A DNA stretch of 64,000 nucleotides from Alphaproteobacteria bacterium. Lineage in GTDB: Bacteria > Pseudomonadota > Alphaproteobacteria > UBA9219 > RFNS01. Both the position numbers and the translations under genes were made by a program. Under the pieces are notes generated by a model. The model worked only from the letters and a program-made list of their open reading frames with translations. It was not told the origin of the DNA and searched no databases. The DNA lies in assembly GCA_037200005.1 (NCBI GenBank), contig JBBCGY010000001.1:1379103-1443102 (forward strand). Reading direction: 5' to 3'. This document shows, one piece after another, positions 52,045 to 61,451 of this stretch (its first letter is position 1; each line of letters starts with the position of its first letter).

Positions 52045-52929
52045 ATGAGTAAGATTTTTTCATGGTTTTTGCCGAAGCAGGCCACACAACCCTTCAGCCT
52101 CGACAACGGCATGGAGATTTCGGTTTCCCCGGAACGCCTCGCGAAGCTTAGCCGGTTAAACAAGCCGTTTTCGTCATTTGCCAAATACGTCAAGCAATGC
52201 GATTTGCCCTGCGCCGTCCTCAAGCTGAACGGCGAGCAGCAACAAGCATTCACCTATAATGAAGCGCTGGGCAGATTTCATGAACACTCCTCATTAGACA
52301 GAGAGTCCATTGTTGGTCCCGAGGATAACAGTCCCGCCCTTGCCAGCCTAACACAAAGCTATAGGGAGGTTGCCGCCGAACTCGTCGATGGGCTGGAGTA
52401 CCCCGACTCACATCGAAAGCCGCTGGTTACATTGCATACAGCCTTTTTGACCCCTATCACCAGCGACGTTCTGCAATTCGATCAGCATGTTTTCAAACAG
52501 CGGTGGAACTCTGTAAACCTGGCCTTCACTCAAGATCAGCCGGCTCCCCCCGACGACATCCTTTCAAGTATAGTGCATAACGAACATGCCACCGATGCTG
52601 AAAATGAAGACATTCGGCGTTACAAGCCGGACAAGATGATGGCGCGCTACTATATCATACGGATAAAGCCGAAGACGGTTTTCTTGAAAGACAGTATTTT
52701 CTTAAGCGCTGAGGGCCGGGCATTGCTGAAAGGTTCTGGCTGCCAAGACAGGATGTCCAAGGAAGATCAGAGGGCGTATCGGCAGCGATTGACCGACAGC
52801 AAGTGGTCTTTCCAATCCGAGCCTTGCGAGGTGACATTGTCGACGGATTGGACCCTGCATTTCTCCGGCACCCCGCTCGAACCCATGAAATCCTGCCTGC
52901 TGCGGATCGGCGTTAAGCCAGCGCCGTAA
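52045..52929 (+). CDS. Hypothetical protein
   Basis: A 294-residue soluble protein not recognised. Segments of note: FSWFLPKQATQPFSLDNGME, FTYNEALGRFHEHS, ADKMMARYYIIRIKPKTVFL-like strands and WTLHFSGTPLEPMKSCLLRI. No signal peptide, membrane helix or catalytic signature. Base composition is a little lower in GC than the flanks, and codon use is less biased, so it could be a more recent acquisition. It is convergent with the class IV aminotransferase gene, 4 bases apart. Confidence 0.55.
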   Translation: MSKIFSWFLPKQATQPFSLDNGMEISVSPERLAKLSRLNKPFSSFAKYVKQCDLPCAVLKLNGEQQQAFTYNEALGRFHEHSSLDRESIVGPEDNSPALASLTQSYREVAAELVDGLEYPDSHRKPLVTLHTAFLTPITSDVLQFDQHVFKQRWNSVNLAFTQDQPAPPDDILSSIVHNEHATDAENEDIRRYKPDKMMARYYIIRIKPKTVFLKDSIFLSAEGRALLKGSGCQDRMSKEDQRAYRQRLTDSKWSFQSEPCEVTLSTDWTLHFSGTPLEPMKSCLLRIGVKPAP

Positions 52930-52933
52930 TTTC

Positions 52934-53821
52934 TCACGCCGCCTGCGCCACGCGGCCGGAATACTCATTCACATAATCGGTGAAAGCGCGCCGCAACTGC
53001 CGGAAAACCGGCCCCTCCATCGTCGTCGGCAGAATGTGATCGTCGATCTGCCGCACCGGAACCATTTCCACCGTGCTGCCGGTCTTGAAGCATTCCGTCG
53101 CCCTGGCGAGATCGGCGGGAAAAAGGTCGCATTCCCTGGCCGGAATGCCGTGCCGTTCCGCAAGCGACAAAATCACCTTGCGCGTGACGCCGCGAAGCAT
53201 GCCGCGCGCGGGCGTCATCAGCACGCCGTCGATCACGCAGAAGAAATTGCTGTGGGTCGGTTGCGTCACATAGCCGTCAGGATGGGTGAAGATGACATCG
53301 TCGCAATCGCGGACATGTTTTCTGGCCGCATAAAATCCCAGCATGTAATTCGCCGACTTCACCATCGGCAATTCGCGTGCGAAGGGCACCACTTTCAATC
53401 TCTGGCCGCGCTGATAGGCTTCGAGCCCGTAGGGCGCTTCCGGATGCCGCGGCTCAAAATCGTCTTCGACGATCAATAAATGCGGCGTGAAGGCGCGGCA
53501 GGCGGCAAAGCTCAGAATATCCGGCTGCATGCATTCGCCGCCGGTCAGATACACCTTGACGACGCTATGGGAAAACCCGTTCTTCGCGACCAATTCGGGA
53601 ATGATCTGCAGCAGAGCTTCCGCATCGTCGGGGGGAACGACCGACACGATCCCCGCCCCCAGCGCCAGGCGGTCCAGATGATCGTCGAGATGGAACGGGG
53701 TTCCGTCATAGACCCGTATCACGTCGGAAATCACGATGCCGCGCGAAAAGCCGAAGTCGGCAGGATCGATTCCCACGGCGCTTCGTTCTACGAACCGGCC
53801 ATCATAATATGCGTACGCCAC
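52934..53821 (-). CDS. Class IV aminotransferase (first of two), Glu-to-Gln change
   Basis: A PLP enzyme of the D-amino acid / branched-chain aminotransferase class. 295 residues. The PLP lysine is Lys155 (LPMVKSANYMLGFYAARKHV). The phosphate and ring-nitrogen region reads YVTQPTHSNFFCVIDG: Gln187 stands where the class has Glu. C-terminal LRGVTRKVILSLAERHGIPA and ARATECFKTGSTVEMVPVRQ follow the fold. It forms a tandem pair with the next gene, about half identical in sequence. Substrate not predictable; the Gln may alter PLP chemistry. Confidence 0.8.
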   Translation of the reverse strand: MAYAYYDGRFVERSAVGIDPADFGFSRGIVISDVIRVYDGTPFHLDDHLDRLALGAGIVSVVPPDDAEALLQIIPELVAKNGFSHSVVKVYLTGGECMQPDILSFAACRAFTPHLLIVEDDFEPRHPEAPYGLEAYQRGQRLKVVPFARELPMVKSANYMLGFYAARKHVRDCDDVIFTHPDGYVTQPTHSNFFCVIDGVLMTPARGMLRGVTRKVILSLAERHGIPARECDLFPADLARATECFKTGSTVEMVPVRQIDDHILPTTMEGPVFRQLRRAFTDYVNEYSGRVAQAA

Positions 53822-53886
53822 TTGCTATTCCTATATCGGCAAATTTGATTCAAGATACACGCAAAACTCGACGGGGAAAACAAATT

Positions 53887-54762
53887 TTAGGACAAGCGAT
53901 ACTCGTCGATATAATCGGTAAATGCCTTCCGCAAAGCGCTGAAAACCGGGCCTTCCATGGCTGTCGGCAAAATATGCTCGTCAATCTGCCGGATCGGCAT
54001 TAACTCCTGAGTCGTGCCGGTTTTGAACGCTTCCGTGGCCCTCATCAGATCGGCGGGGGAAATATCCCGCTCCTCGGCCCTGATCCCCTGCCGAAGGGCC
54101 AGCGCCAGAATAATCTGCCGCGTCACACCGGGAAACATGCCGCGCGCGGGCGTGCAGAGCGCGCCGTCGATGACGCAGAAAAGATTGCTGCGCGCCGCCT
54201 CGGTGACATAGCCGCCGGGATGCGTGAACAAAACATCGTCCCAGCCCTGCCGGGCATGTTCCTGCGCCGCCTGGAAGCTGAAGATGTAACTGGTCGATTT
54301 GACCTCCGGCAATTCCCGGACGAAGGGAATCGTTTTCAGCTTCTGCCCCCGGCGATAAGCCTCGATTCCCATCGGCGCGTCGGCATGCTGCGGCTGGAAT
54401 GGCTCTTCGAGCGCCATCAAATGCGGCGTGAATTCCCGGCAATCGGCAAAGCTCAAGACGCTCGGATGCCCGCATTCTCCCGCCGTAAGATAGAGTCTCA
54501 AAATGCTTTGCGAGAAGCCGTTCTTTTTCACCAATTCCCGGAGGGCGGCGTTGAAATCCTTCTGATCCATGGGAAATCCGATGCCGAGGATTTCCGCCCC
54601 GCGAGCCAGGCGTTTCACATGATCTTCAAGATGAAACGGCGCGCCGCCATAGACGCGGACGCTGCAATGCACCGTCACCCCGCGCGAAAAGCCGAAATCG
54701 GCGATATTGATCGTCAAATCTTCGCGCGAAACGAATTGGCCGTTGTGATAGGCGAAGGACAT
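53887..54762 (-). CDS. Class IV aminotransferase (second of two)
   Basis: Paralogue of the preceding gene, 291 residues from ATG 54762. PLP lysine Lys155 in LPEVKSTSYIFSFQAAQEHA; the conserved Glu188 is kept (YVTEAARSNLFCVIDG). FPGVTRQIILALALRQGIRA and MRATEAFKTGTTQELMPIRQ match the C-terminus. It is 65 bases from its partner and 18 bases from miaB. The pair suggests a shared or sequential transamination pathway. Confidence 0.82.
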   Translation of the reverse strand: MSFAYHNGQFVSREDLTINIADFGFSRGVTVHCSVRVYGGAPFHLEDHVKRLARGAEILGIGFPMDQKDFNAALRELVKKNGFSQSILRLYLTAGECGHPSVLSFADCREFTPHLMALEEPFQPQHADAPMGIEAYRRGQKLKTIPFVRELPEVKSTSYIFSFQAAQEHARQGWDDVLFTHPGGYVTEAARSNLFCVIDGALCTPARGMFPGVTRQIILALALRQGIRAEERDISPADLMRATEAFKTGTTQELMPIRQIDEHILPTAMEGPVFSALRKAFTDYIDEYRLS

Positions 54763-54780
54763 CGCGGCTTCCACTCTGCT

Positions 54781-56109
54781 CTATGCCGCCAGAAATCCGC
54801 CGAGGCTCACATTGCCCACGGATGCGATGCGGACGTCGGCGATCGTCCCGAAAAGATTCGGCGGCGCTTCGGCATGCACGGACTGCATGGCCGGGCTGCG
54901 TCCCAGCAACTGCCCTGCCCGCCTGCCCTTGCGGTCGAACAACACCGGCACTGTGCGGCCGACCGTCGCCTCGTTGAAGGATTTCTGCTGCGCCATCAGC
55001 AACGCCTGCAATTCGGCGAGGCGGCGATCTTTCTCATCCTCCGGAACCTGGTTCGGCATCGCCGACGCGGGCGTGCCGGGACGGCGGCTGTATTTGAACG
55101 AATAGGCCTGAGCATAGCCGACGTCCCGGACCAACTTCATCGTCGCGGCGAAATCCGCCGCCGTCTCGCCCGGAAACCCGACGATGAAATCCGACGACAG
55201 GCCGATCTGCGGCACTGCGGCGCGCAATTTATCGATGACGCGCAAATAATCATCGGCGGTATGGCGGCGGTTCATTGCGGCCAAGATATTATCCGAGCCG
55301 CTCTGCACCGGCAGATGCAGGAACGGCATCAGCGCGGGCAGATCGCGGTGAGCGGCGATGAGATCGTCGGTCATTTCCAGGGGATGCGAGGTGGTATAGC
55401 GCAGCCGCGCGACGCCGGGGATTTCGGCCAACCGCGCGCACAACTGCGCCAGACTCCATGCCGCGCCGTCCGGCCCCGCGCCATGATAGGCGTTGACATT
55501 CTGGCCGAGCAGCGTGATTTCGACCGCGCCGTTCGCGGCCATTCTCTCGGCCTCCGCGATGATGCTCTCGACGGGGCGGGAATATTCCGCGCCGCGCGTA
55601 TAGGGCACGACGCAAAAGCTGCAAAACTTGTCGCAGCCTTCCTGCACCGAAAGAAATGCCGCGGGAGCGGAATTCCTTGCCTCGGGCAGGAAATCGAATT
55701 TGCTCTCGACGGGAAAATCCGTGTTCAGCACATGACCCGCGCTGCGTTCGGCGCGGGCGATCATTTCCGGCAGCTGGTGATAAGTCTGCGGGCCGAAGAC
55801 CATCGAGACATAAGGCGCGCGGCGCTGAATTTCTGCGCCTTCCGCTTGCGCCACGCAGCCCGCGACGGCGATCGTCATGCGCTTGCCCGCCTGCGCCATG
55901 TCCTGCTGCGTTTCGTGCAACCGGCCGAGTTCCGAGAACAGCTTCTCGGTCGCCTTCTCGCGAATGTGGCAGGTATTGAGGATCACGAGATCGGCAGCGG
56001 ATGCATTGTCGGTCGCGGCATAGCCGAGCGGCGCGAGCACGTCCACCATCCGGGCGCTGTCATAGACATTCATCTGGCAGCCCCAGCTTTTGACATGCAC
56101 CTGCTTCAT
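54781..56109 (-). CDS. miaB: tRNA-2-methylthio-N6-dimethylallyladenosine synthase MiaB
   Basis: Adds a methylthio group to i6A37 of tRNA. 442 residues. The auxiliary cluster uses cysteines near 11, 47 and 83 ([45 protein letters not shown]). The radical-SAM motif is [49 protein letters not shown] and a C-terminal TRAM domain complete it. The start overlaps the olsA stop (ATGA). Confidence 0.96.
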   Translation of the reverse strand: MKQVHVKSWGCQMNVYDSARMVDVLAPLGYAATDNASAADLVILNTCHIREKATEKLFSELGRLHETQQDMAQAGKRMTIAVAGCVAQAEGAEIQRRAPYVSMVFGPQTYHQLPEMIARAERSAGHVLNTDFPVESKFDFLPEARNSAPAAFLSVQEGCDKFCSFCVVPYTRGAEYSRPVESIIAEAERMAANGAVEITLLGQNVNAYHGAGPDGAAWSLAQLCARLAEIPGVARLRYTTSHPLEMTDDLIAAHRDLPALMPFLHLPVQSGSDNILAAMNRRHTADDYLRVIDKLRAAVPQIGLSSDFIVGFPGETAADFAATMKLVRDVGYAQAYSFKYSRRPGTPASAMPNQVPEDEKDRRLAELQALLMAQQKSFNEATVGRTVPVLFDRKGRRAGQLLGRSPAMQSVHAEAPPNLFGTIADVRIASVGNVSLGGFLAA

Positions 56110-56999
56110 GACTGCACTGTCTCCGGCCGCGACGCGGCGAGCGCCTTTTTTGGCGACGCGGATTCTATCGCCAGAGAAATCTCACGCCCGGCCAGCGCCC
56201 GCTCGACGCCGCTGCGCACCATCCGGGTGCAATGCTCCGCCAATTGCTTGCGGTCCTTGAAATCGGTATTGGCGACCGTCGGATGGAACTCGACAATCAC
56301 GGCCATGCGCCCAAGCTTCAGCATCGGCCAGCCATGGCCTCCCATCGTCATATTGCCGTACCAGGCGTAAAGCGGACGCAGCGTGCGCCCCATCGGCAGG
56401 CCGTCGAGGCCCACGGCGGTGATCGACACCGGCTGGATATAGATAGGCTTGCCGTCCGGCAGCGGCTTCTGAACCGTGGCGAACAGGCTGCTGCGGAACG
56501 GCAGCACATGACAGCCGTCGGTCGATGTGCCTTCGGCGAACAGCATCAGATTCTGGCCTTCTTCCAGCCGTGCGCGCATCACGTCGCGCTGGCCCGCGAC
56601 CTGGGTGACGCTGCGCTGGATGAAGAGCGTCCTCTGCAGCTTGCACAGCGCGCCTAATACCGGCCAGCCTTCGATCTCGGCCTTGGCGATGAACGAGCCG
56701 GTGACGATCGATCCGAGCACCGGAATATCGAGATAGGAGGTATGATTGGCGACGAACAAGGTCGGCGCCTTATCCGAAACCTCGCCGCGCTGGATCACCC
56801 GGATGCCGAGAATTCTGCGAACGGTGTCATGGAAAAAACGCGCCCCGCGGAAATAAAACCTGTTGCTAAACCAAAGCAGGGGAGTCTGGTATAAAAAAGT
56901 CAGGCCGAACCATCCCGCCAGCAGCGCCATCTTGACCGCGCCGCGCAACGTGGAACCGTAGGGCTTTCCGTACCCGGTCATCAGGCTCGAGGCTGCCAT
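56106..56999 (-). CDS. olsA: 1-acyl-sn-glycerol-3-phosphate acyltransferase-type protein (OlsA-like)
   Basis: PlsC-family acyltransferase. 297 residues from ATG 56999, set by the upstream stop at 57005. The acceptor motif is [16 protein letters not shown] (HXXXXD written HTSYLD), and further down [20 protein letters not shown] matches the EGTS motif; [20 protein letters not shown] precedes. It follows olsB, so its role is most likely O-acylation of lyso-ornithine lipid rather than phosphatidate synthesis, though both fit the family. Confidence 0.82.
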   Translation of the reverse strand: MAASSLMTGYGKPYGSTLRGAVKMALLAGWFGLTFLYQTPLLWFSNRFYFRGARFFHDTVRRILGIRVIQRGEVSDKAPTLFVANHTSYLDIPVLGSIVTGSFIAKAEIEGWPVLGALCKLQRTLFIQRSVTQVAGQRDVMRARLEEGQNLMLFAEGTSTDGCHVLPFRSSLFATVQKPLPDGKPIYIQPVSITAVGLDGLPMGRTLRPLYAWYGNMTMGGHGWPMLKLGRMAVIVEFHPTVANTDFKDRKQLAEHCTRMVRSGVERALAGREISLAIESASPKKALAASRPETVQS

Positions 57000-57004
57000 G
57001 GAAC

Positions 57005-57847
57005 CTAGACCTGAACGCCGCGCGTGCGCTTCTCGTAATGCTTCATATAGCGGTCGGCCATCAGGTCGGTCTTGACGATGATGCAGACATCGGTCGAGTT
57101 CCACTGGTAATCGACGACCGCGCCATCGCCGACATAAGCGCCGACGCGCAAATATCCTTTAATCAGCGGCGGCAGATTGTTGCCGCCGAGCCGGGGATCG
57201 AATTTCACCTGATCCATGCCTTGCGCCGCGTTCACCGCCTCGGGCGGCAGGAGCCGCATATCCACATAGCGCTCCGGCAGCGCCTTGGGCCGCAGCCCCG
57301 GCGGCGCGAGATGATGATAATAAAGATAGGTCAGCGCCTCCTTGTGCGCCGCCGGGTCGCTTCCCGGCAAGCTCGCGCAGCCGAACATCAGCTTGATGTC
57401 GTACTGGAACACATAAGCGGCCAGCCCGCTCCACATCAATTGCAGCGTATGCCGGGTACGGTGTTCCGTCGCCACGCAGGAGCGCCCCAATTCCAGCACT
57501 TCGCCCGGATAATCGATAAGGCAGGTGATGTCGTATTCGTCGCTCGAATAAAATTTGCCGTTCTTCTTGGCGGCCTCGCGCCGGATCAGGCGATAGGTGC
57601 CGACGACCTGATCGTCCTCAGGGCGCGAATGGTCGACTACCAGCAGATGCTCGCAATTATCGTCCATGGGATCGAAATCGCGCTTGGCAGCCGCTATTTC
57701 CGGGCTGGCCTGGGCGTTCATTTCTTCGTAAAAGACGCGGTAGCGCAAAGCCTGCACGGCATGAACATCAGCCTGGTTTCGCGCCAGGCGAACTTCCAGC
57801 GAGCCAAGACGCAGATCATTCGGCGCATTGCCAGTATCAGGGGTCAT
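57005..57847 (-). CDS. olsB: L-ornithine N-alpha-acyltransferase OlsB
   Basis: Transfers a 3-hydroxyacyl chain from ACP to ornithine, the first step of ornithine-lipid synthesis. 280 residues, GNAT-like PF13444 fold: LRYRVFYEEMNAQASPEIAA, RDFDPMDDNCEHLLVVDHSR, VVGTYRLIRREAAKKNGKFY, GEVLELGRSCVATEHRT and LMFGCASLPGSDPAAHKEAL. OlsB followed by an OlsA-type acyltransferase is the known two-gene order. Confidence 0.82.
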   Translation of the reverse strand: MTPDTGNAPNDLRLGSLEVRLARNQADVHAVQALRYRVFYEEMNAQASPEIAAAKRDFDPMDDNCEHLLVVDHSRPEDDQVVGTYRLIRREAAKKNGKFYSSDEYDITCLIDYPGEVLELGRSCVATEHRTRHTLQLMWSGLAAYVFQYDIKLMFGCASLPGSDPAAHKEALTYLYYHHLAPPGLRPKALPERYVDMRLLPPEAVNAAQGMDQVKFDPRLGGNNLPPLIKGYLRVGAYVGDGAVVDYQWNSTDVCIIVKTDLMADRYMKHYEKRTRGVQV

Positions 57848-57965
57848 GGGAAACCTATCTCCGCCAACTCAAAAACTGAGCCGGATATAGCATGTTTTAT
57901 TGGCGGCATCCAAGCGGATTGGAAATGAGCGCTTCTGCAGGTTGAGAAGCCCGCTAACCCCGCAA

Positions 57966-58406
57966 TTAGGCAGCTTTTTCCTTAACATTGGCCCGGCGCG
58001 GGGTACGCCCTAACCCGATTTGCTTGGCAAGCTTGCTGCGCTGCTTGGCGTAACTGGGCGCGACCATCGGATAATCCGGAGGCAAGCCCCAGCGCTCGCG
58101 GTATTGCTCCGGCGTCATGCCATAGGACGTCTTCAAATGCCGCTTGAGCATTTTCAGCTTTTTGCCGTCCTCGAGGCAGATGATATATTCGGCAAACACC
58201 GAACGGCGCGGCGATACCGCCGGTTCCGGCTTCTGCTTCTCGGCGGGAGGCATCGTCTGCCCCACCCGCGCCAGACTCTGATACACCGCGTTGATAAGAG
58301 GCGGCAAATTATCGGCGCTCACATTGTTATGGCCGACATGGGCCGCGACGATCTGGCTGGTCAGGTGCAGCAATTTATCCTGATACGTTTCGGTCATGAC
58401 ATTCAT
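57966..58406 (-). CDS. mucR: MucR/Ros-family zinc-finger transcriptional regulator
   Basis: A global regulator that binds AT-rich promoters in alphaproteobacteria. 146 residues. The DNA-binding part reads YIICLEDGKKLKMLKRHLKT, SYGMTPEQYRERWGLPPDYP and MVAPSYAKQRSKLAKQIGLG, the family pattern. Starts at 58406 or 58397 are both possible. Upstream is an inverted repeat that may be its own operator. It lies 119 bases before olsB. Confidence 0.92.
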   Translation of the reverse strand: MNVMTETYQDKLLHLTSQIVAAHVGHNNVSADNLPPLINAVYQSLARVGQTMPPAEKQKPEPAVSPRRSVFAEYIICLEDGKKLKMLKRHLKTSYGMTPEQYRERWGLPPDYPMVAPSYAKQRSKLAKQIGLGRTPRRANVKEKAA

Positions 58407-58427
58407 CCAAGTGCTTATGGAATCAAT

Positions 58428-58489
58428 TTACTTGCCTCTAAAGTAAATCTTTGGGGTTATTTTGCAAGTATTTTCTTGCAGGCAAGTAA
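58428..58489. promoter_or_regulatory. Inverted repeat upstream of mucR (possible autoregulatory site)
   Basis: TTACTTGCCT (58428-58437) and AGGCAAGTAA (58480-58489) are a perfect 10-base inverted pair 42 bases apart. Between them are further TTGCAAG and CTTGCA elements in an AT-rich context. MucR proteins repress their own genes at AT-rich sites, so autoregulation is a reasonable inference; a role as rimI 3' hairpin is the alternative. Confidence 0.45.
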
Positions 58490-58945
58490 TTACGGGCGAT
58501 TGATCTTGAATTCCATCAAGACCGCAGCGATAGAGGCGTCTTCCCGCTCATAATAGCCGGGACGAATGCCCATCTTTTCAAAGCCGAAGCCTGTATAAAG
58601 CCGCCGGGCGGCAGTATTGTCGGCGGCGACCTCAAGGACGATGCGGCGGCTGTTCCGGCTTTTGGCGGCATCATAGAGCGCCTGGAGCAGATGGCCCCCA
58701 TGGCCGCGCCTCTGCCATGGCCCGGCGACGGCGAAGGTCATGATCTCGCATTCGTCTCCAATCTGCTGGCATAAGGCGAAACCGATGGCCTGGCCATCGG
58801 ATGTAAGCTTCAAGCCCCAGGCGCTTTCATGGGCGATGCTGGCCCCCAGCATGGATTCGCTCCAGGCGTGGGAGCCGAAAGCGGCCTGATGGATCGAAGA
58901 CAGCGCGACGGTATCCTCGACCGTCACCGGCACGGCGGCGATCAT
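58490..58945 (-). CDS. rimI: Ribosomal-protein-alanine acetyltransferase RimI
   Basis: GNAT enzyme that acetylates the N-terminus of ribosomal protein S18 and related targets. 151 residues from ATG 58945, which overlaps the tsaB stop (ATGA). Acetyl-CoA motif MTFAVAGPWQRRGHGGHLLQ; SRRIVLEVAADNTAARRLYT and GFGFEKMGIRPGYYEREDAS match the RimI C-terminus. Adjacency to tsaB is the usual arrangement. Confidence 0.88.
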   Translation of the reverse strand: MIAAVPVTVEDTVALSSIHQAAFGSHAWSESMLGASIAHESAWGLKLTSDGQAIGFALCQQIGDECEIMTFAVAGPWQRRGHGGHLLQALYDAAKSRNSRRIVLEVAADNTAARRLYTGFGFEKMGIRPGYYEREDASIAAVLMEFKINRP

Positions 58946-59592
58946 GGCATGGCCGCTTCCTCGGCGGGCGGAACCGGGCCGCAACTGACGTCCGGAGGCC
59001 GCAGATAAAGCGGCAAAGCGCGCCAGGCCGGATCGCCGGGGTCGGCTTCCGCGGCCGTCAGCGCGGCATGGACGGCCTCACTCTGTTGAAGCGTCAAACG
59101 GCGGGCCAGCCCCAGCCCTGCCGCGCCATCGCCGGTTACGGCCACTGCCTGCCGGTCATAAGAAGCCAGTTGCTCCGGTGTAGCCAGGAACGGCTCGCCT
59201 GCTTCTCCAGCCTGCGGAAAAAACCGGCAAAATAATTCGCGGCGTTTGGAATCGACGACGACCAGCAAATCTCCGTCCGGCGCAATCGCGTCGCGGTAGA
59301 GGCTGAAACGGTCGACGCCCACGACGGGGATGCCAAGCGCGAGCCCGAGTCCCCGCGCCGCCGCCAGGCCAATGCGAATGCCGGTGAAGCTGCCGGGGCC
59401 ACGCGTGACGGCGATCCGCTCAAGCGCGGAAAAATCCGCGCCCGCCTCGCGCAAAACATCTTCGATCAGGGGAATGAGCCGCGCATCCTGGCCGCGCGGC
59501 ATGATTTCCTGCCGCTCGGCCACGACTTTGCCATCACGCACCAGCGCAACGCCGCATCCGGCGGCGGAAGTGTCTATGGAAAGAATGAGCAT
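58942..59592 (-). CDS. tsaB: tRNA threonylcarbamoyladenosine protein TsaB
   Basis: Partner of TsaD in t6A synthesis on tRNA. 216 residues, ASKHA fold: ILSIDTSAAGCGVALVRDGK, GRGQDARLIPLIEDVLREAG-like stretch, RIAVTRGPGSFTGIRIGLAA and GIPVVGVDRFSLY. The start is 3 bases after the NifU-type gene stop. Confidence 0.93.
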   Translation of the reverse strand: MLILSIDTSAAGCGVALVRDGKVVAERQEIMPRGQDARLIPLIEDVLREAGADFSALERIAVTRGPGSFTGIRIGLAAARGLGLALGIPVVGVDRFSLYRDAIAPDGDLLVVVDSKRRELFCRFFPQAGEAGEPFLATPEQLASYDRQAVAVTGDGAAGLGLARRLTLQQSEAVHAALTAAEADPGDPAWRALPLYLRPPDVSCGPVPPAEEAAMP

Positions 59593-59595
59593 CGC

Positions 59596-60156
59596 TTAAG
59601 ATGCGGCTTGCCGCACTTCGGTCACTTCCGGGATATAATGCCGCAGCATGTTCTCGATGCCGGTCTTGAGCGTCGCCGACGAGCTGGGACAGCCCGCGCA
59701 TGCGCCTTGCATGTGCAGATAGACGACGCCGTCCTCGAATTTATCGAACACGATATCGCCGCCATCCTGCGCGACCGCCGGGCGGATTTTATAATCCAGG
59801 ATTTCCTTGATCTGCGTGACGATATCGCTGTCCGCCGCGCCGCCGGGCGCTTCGACCGCCGCGCTGCCTTCGTTCACCACCGGCCTGCCCGACGTGAAAT
59901 GATCCATGATCGTGCCGAGAACGACGGGCTTCAGCGCGGGCCAGTCCTGACCCTCGCCCTTGGTGACGGTGACGAAATCGCGGCCCAGAAACACCCCTGC
60001 CACGCCGCCGACGGCGAACAGGCTTTCGGCCAGCGGCGATACGCCCGCGCCTGACGCGTCGCGGAAATCGCGCGTGCCCGCCGCGCCCATGACCTCCCGC
60101 CCCGGCAAAAACTTCAAAGTCGCGGGATTGGGGGTCTCTTCGGTTTGAATAAACAT
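59596..60156 (-). CDS. NifU-type Fe-S cluster scaffold protein
   Basis: Carries or assembles Fe-S clusters. 186 residues from ATG 60156 (GAGAGG lies 6 bases before it): MFIQTEETPNPATLKFLPG is the Nfu_N domain, and AVAQDGGDIVFDKFEDGVVY, GACAGCPSSSATLKTGIENM is the NifU C-terminal domain with CxxC. Widespread in alphaproteobacteria. Confidence 0.93.
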   Translation of the reverse strand: MFIQTEETPNPATLKFLPGREVMGAAGTRDFRDASGAGVSPLAESLFAVGGVAGVFLGRDFVTVTKGEGQDWPALKPVVLGTIMDHFTSGRPVVNEGSAAVEAPGGAADSDIVTQIKEILDYKIRPAVAQDGGDIVFDKFEDGVVYLHMQGACAGCPSSSATLKTGIENMLRHYIPEVTEVRQAAS

Positions 60157-60278
60157 AACAGCCTCTCTTTCGGGGGTATTATCCCGGCTATACTGCGAAA
60201 AGGTCAAGCTTGTTGAATAAATGCCGTGATTACTTTCATCATTAGGCATTATAATCCCGTCTATTAGGATAGCAAAAT

Positions 60279-61451
60279 ATGAACCGCGCCGAAATTGCAG
60301 CAAAGATATTTAGAGTGGCTTTCGACAAGCTGCCCGGCGGCGATCCACGCGCGGATCATGACGCGGTAGCCGCCCTCGGCAACTGCTTCCTCCCTTTGTT
60401 CCTCAATGGTGACCAGGACATTCTCGCCCCATCGCGGGATATTTGGGCTAACTGGCTGCAACAGGCGGAAGAAGCGAACGTCGTTCTTCCCTACCAAACT
60501 CCTCAAGAGCGTTTTTCGGGCAAATTCCCCTCTTATTTGGAATCCGAAGCCCAGATCATCGAACATATTCTTTTCGCCCCTCTCCAAGGCTTTAAACCGG
60601 ACGCGCAGCCGGTATTGCTCGACACGATGGGATTGCCGGTGCTTCTCGACACACTTGGCCCGCCGGGCGGCGAAAAAAGCACGCTGCTGCGGCGTATCCA
60701 GGCGGCGGAACTGCCCCACTCCATTCTCTCCGATCCCGATGAGGGCGTGCTGGAAAATCTGGGCCCCTATCGGCTGGCGCGCGCCGTCAAGAAACTGGAC
60801 GAAGGACGCCGCGGGCTTGAAAAGCTCCAGGGCCTGCCTCCCGCGAAATATATCGGGATCAGAAATCTATGGCGCGAGCCGCCCTATAATACGTTCCGCG
60901 CCGCTTCCAATGCCACCAATACGCAAGTCACCGGCAAGGCGGTCGCGGAAGGCCAGTCCGTCGCTTTCGGCTGGACGGGGATCAAGGGCTACGGCCTCGA
61001 TGTCCTGATCAAGCAAGGCTACATCCCCGCCGGATACCGGCAAGATTCCCTCGTGACATTCGCCGACCTGGAAACCTCCCAAACCCTCGAAGGCTATCGC
61101 GAGCGGCCCGCGTCGCCGGTCGATTTCGTCAATAAGCGGATCGATTACATCCTGGCGCTTCCCGAAACGCTGCCGATCGCCGACCGGGCGCGGCTCTTCG
61201 CGGTTCGCCTCAATCAGGAGCCGCTGCTGGCCGCGACGTTGAATCCGAAACTCGGCATCCGCGATACCGTTCCCGACGGCGTTCAGGCGATACGCAAGAT
61301 TCTTGAAAAAGAACAGACGCGGCTCGATCAAACGAAAGATGAGCGGGCGGGCAAGTTCGCGTCGATCCGCGCATGGCTGGAGACGGAAGCCTTCGGGCCA
61401 AGCCTTCCGGGCCGGTCTTTGTCGCGGCCCGATCCCAAGCCCACGCCCTAA
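60279..61451 (+). CDS. Hypothetical protein with an internal short repeat
   Basis: A 390-residue soluble protein not recognised. AGGA lies 9 bases before the ATG. A direct repeat, QPVLLDTMGL followed by PVLLDTLGPP (residues about 110-128), is also seen in DNA. Helical segments dominate (RIQAAELPHSILSDPDEGVL, YRLARAVKKLDEGRRGLEKL). No signal peptide or membrane helix. It is convergent with recF (4-base overlap). Function unknown; a helical adaptor or effector is possible but unsupported. Confidence 0.55.
   Translation: MNRAEIAAKIFRVAFDKLPGGDPRADHDAVAALGNCFLPLFLNGDQDILAPSRDIWANWLQQAEEANVVLPYQTPQERFSGKFPSYLESEAQIIEHILFAPLQGFKPDAQPVLLDTMGLPVLLDTLGPPGGEKSTLLRRIQAAELPHSILSDPDEGVLENLGPYRLARAVKKLDEGRRGLEKLQGLPPAKYIGIRNLWREPPYNTFRAASNATNTQVTGKAVAEGQSVAFGWTGIKGYGLDVLIKQGYIPAGYRQDSLVTFADLETSQTLEGYRERPASPVDFVNKRIDYILALPETLPIADRARLFAVRLNQEPLLAATLNPKLGIRDTVPDGVQAIRKILEKEQTRLDQTKDERAGKFASIRAWLETEAFGPSLPGRSLSRPDPKPTP

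Noticed and set aside
54220..56370. A 716-codon plus-strand frame opposite miaB and a class IV aminotransferase
   Set aside because: Antisense to two certain genes, with low-complexity Arg/His/Asp composition and no domain.
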